From NCBI RefSeq assembly GCF_018304825.1, contig NZ_CP072648.1, positions 2,277,501 through 2,341,500 on the forward strand: 64,000 nt of DNA. Direction: 5' to 3'. The notes beneath the pieces are model-generated. The model was not told the DNA's origin, ran no database searches, and was given only the letters and a program-made list of their open reading frames with translations. This DNA comes from Chloracidobacterium validum. GTDB lineage: Bacteria > Acidobacteriota > Blastocatellia > Chloracidobacteriales > Chloracidobacteriaceae. Both the position numbers and the translations under genes were made by a program. This document shows positions 62,605-64,000 of this stretch, one piece after another (positions within the stretch are counted from its first letter, which is position 1; the number at the start of each line of letters is the position of its first letter).

Positions 62605-63480
62605 TTAGGCTGGCTCCGGCAGCCACAGTACGCCTTTGCGCAGAACCGTGATCTGACTCGGTTGCAGACCGATTTCAAAGGCGTCGCAGGCCGCCGCCGA
62701 TTCCAGGCAGCGCGTACACAACGCATTCAACTGGCGGCGCACATCGGCTTCGATATGCAGCAGCGTCTCGTGTAGATCGGGATCGCTGATGACGCCACTC
62801 AGCGGCTGGTTGTCATCGGCCGCAACGATCAGCCGTTCCCCACTGGAGAAAAGCGCTTCGAGGCGGGTAATCGAAGAGAAAAACTCCTGCCGCCGGTCGG
62901 TCAGAATCTCATTGAGCTTGGCTTCTGGGAGGTTCTGCCCAAGGCCCTTGCGCTCCGCTGCGGCCTGCACTTGCAAAAGCTTCAGGTTGACCCGCGCCGT
63001 GAGCGCCGCCAACTCGTCCTCGATGCTCTCCGCCGCCGACTCCGCCAGCCGATTGACAAAGCTTTCCCGGCTCTCACCCACGTCAGAAAAAGCATCGAAG
63101 TTCTGGTTGAACCACAACCGCAGCTTTTCCCGACGCGACAGCCAGTTCACCAACTCTTCGACGTGGTGGGTCAGCACAGCCGCACCGAGCAGGTAGTCTT
63201 GCGTTCGGTGCGGTAAGTCACGCGGCGGGGATTTCCACAACTGCGCGTCCGTCAAGCCAGACGGATCAAGCGGCGGGGACTCCCAATCGGGCGGACCTTC
63301 GCCACGGGCGGCCCAGGCTAGAAAGCGTCGCTCATCCGTGTGCTTGATCCGCGCCCGCAAGCTGTGAAACTTCAGACTACATTCCACGAACCACGCCGGA
63401 CGGTAGCCTGATGACGTATCCGGCACCGGCGCAAGCCAGTACTGCGGCACATCCAGTGTTGGCGGGGGCAAGGTTGTCAT
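62605..63480 (-). CDS. Unknown helical protein downstream of argS
   Basis: A 291-residue protein. ATG 63480 is preferred; a longer frame to 63594 overlaps argS. It has no signal peptide. Helical, charged stretches (ESAAESIEDELAALTARVNL, LLQVQAAAERKGLGQNLPEA) suggest coiled coils. Four cysteines cluster near the end (ALCTRCLESAAACDAFE). It starts 35 bases after the argS stop and may be co-transcribed. Function unknown. Confidence 0.6.
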   Translation of the reverse strand: MTTLPPPTLDVPQYWLAPVPDTSSGYRPAWFVECSLKFHSLRARIKHTDERRFLAWAARGEGPPDWESPPLDPSGLTDAQLWKSPPRDLPHRTQDYLLGAAVLTHHVEELVNWLSRREKLRLWFNQNFDAFSDVGESRESFVNRLAESAAESIEDELAALTARVNLKLLQVQAAAERKGLGQNLPEAKLNEILTDRRQEFFSSITRLEALFSSGERLIVAADDNQPLSGVISDPDLHETLLHIEADVRRQLNALCTRCLESAAACDAFEIGLQPSQITVLRKGVLWLPEPA

Positions 63481-63514
63481 GGCAGAGATACAGAGACGCA
63501 GGGCGCAAAGGGGG

Positions 63515-64000
63515 TCACATGCGCTCCGGGGCTTCGATGCCAAGGACGGCCAAAGACGCCCGAAGCCGGTTTTCCACCAGCCCCACCAGCGCAATCAGAA
63601 ACGTCCGCCGGACATCGTCCGACTCATGGCGGATGTTGTGCCGATTGTAAAACGTGCTGAACATTTGCGCGAGCTGAAAAGCGTACTTTGCCACGACCGC
63701 GGGTTCGAGCGATTCGCGCGCTTCATCCAACACCGTGTCATAACGCAGGAGCGTTACCGTCAGCGCCCAAAACTCGTTGGCGCGGTTGCCTTCGTCTTGA
63801 AGCCAAGTGGCAAGCCGTGGAAGGTGGTCACGGAGGATGCCGGCCGGGGCCGGGCAGTCCAGCCCAGCCTCGCGCAGCTTGCGGCGGATGCTGGCCATGC
63901 GCACCAGTGAGTAGAGCAAATAGACGCCGGTTTCCCCCTGTTCGGCCAGAGCATCGGCAAAATCAAAGGCAATGAGTGTCGTTCGCGCAAACTTGAGTAG
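63515..64000 (-). CDS. argS: Arginyl-tRNA synthetase, C-terminal part (partial)
   Basis: The frame enters from the right edge and ends at 63515, giving 161 residues of the protein's end. It is the anticodon-binding (DALR) domain of ArgRS. ALAEQGETGVYLLYSLVRMA matches the family's ETGPYLQYAHVR block, AQMFSTFYNRHNI and RTFLIALVGLVENRLRASLA match later blocks, and the end LGIEAPERM is the classic ArgRS C-terminus. The catalytic domain lies beyond the window. Confidence 0.93.
   Translation of the reverse strand, partial: LLKFARTTLIAFDFADALAEQGETGVYLLYSLVRMASIRRKLREAGLDCPAPAGILRDHLPRLATWLQDEGNRANEFWALTVTLLRYDTVLDEARESLEPAVVAKYAFQLAQMFSTFYNRHNIRHESDDVRRTFLIALVGLVENRLRASLAVLGIEAPERM

Overview
The window is one high-G+C bacterial chromosome segment with no rRNA, tRNA, CRISPR or complete insertion sequence that I could find. 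Gene content points to a Gram-negative, aerobic bacterium with type IV pili: a PilMNOPQ envelope machine and retraction ATPase, a secretin, a MurJ flippase, an MsbA-like exporter, NuoI and an rhs toxin locus. A response regulator with a DUF4388-like tail, a propeller/SpoIIE sensor phosphatase and a degraded VWFA-type protein would suit Acidobacteriota, perhaps a Chloracidobacterium relative. That placement is inference from gene style, not from a marker gene.

Layout. 1-2.9 kb: end of an unknown gene, an ATP-grasp glutathionylspermidine-synthase-like gene and an aldo/keto reductase. 2.9-9.5 kb (minus): pilM-N-O-P-Q plus a roadblock protein, ending at a clear intrinsic terminator. 10-14.3 kb (plus): a membrane-anchored unknown, rimO and an asparaginase II. 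14.3-24 kb: an accessory island with a 1,900-residue RHS protein, its immunity gene, three displaced toxin-tip/immunity modules that share a 52-bp junction, and a broken VWFA-like gene. 24-31.5 kb: response regulator, rlmH, rapZ, nuoI, a SYLF protein, cysteine desulfurase, threonine synthase and small envelope proteins. 31.6-33 kb: a helicase fragment followed by 55-bp REP-like repeats. 33-36.5 kb: SMP-30-like protein, dxr and fabD. 36.6-42.7 kb: a PilU/PilT-type ATPase, a chromate transporter and the sensor phosphatase. 42.9-50.5 kb: mgtE, a branched-chain aminotransferase, a MocR regulator, a histone-deacetylase-fold protein and two cysteine-rich proteins. 50.6-53.3 kb: glutamine synthetase and glutaminase next to each other. 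53.6-54.6 kb: an Rpn/PD-(D/E)XK-like protein with a perfect 9-residue periodic tail. 55-61.7 kb (plus): coaX, an asparaginase N-domain protein, an ABC exporter, murJ and formate-tetrahydrofolate ligase. 61.8-64 kb (minus): a putative lipoprotein, an unknown protein and the C-terminal end of argS.

How the genes work together. The pil block builds the alignment complex and outer-membrane pore of type IV pili, and the distant PilU/PilT-like ATPase would power retraction. Glutamine synthetase, glutaminase, asparaginase II, the asparaginase-like protein and the aminotransferase form a loose nitrogen and amino-acid theme. The most distinctive system is the rhs island. It looks like a reservoir of alternative toxin tips, each already paired with its own immunity gene, attached to one full-length delivery gene by a shared recombination-length homology.
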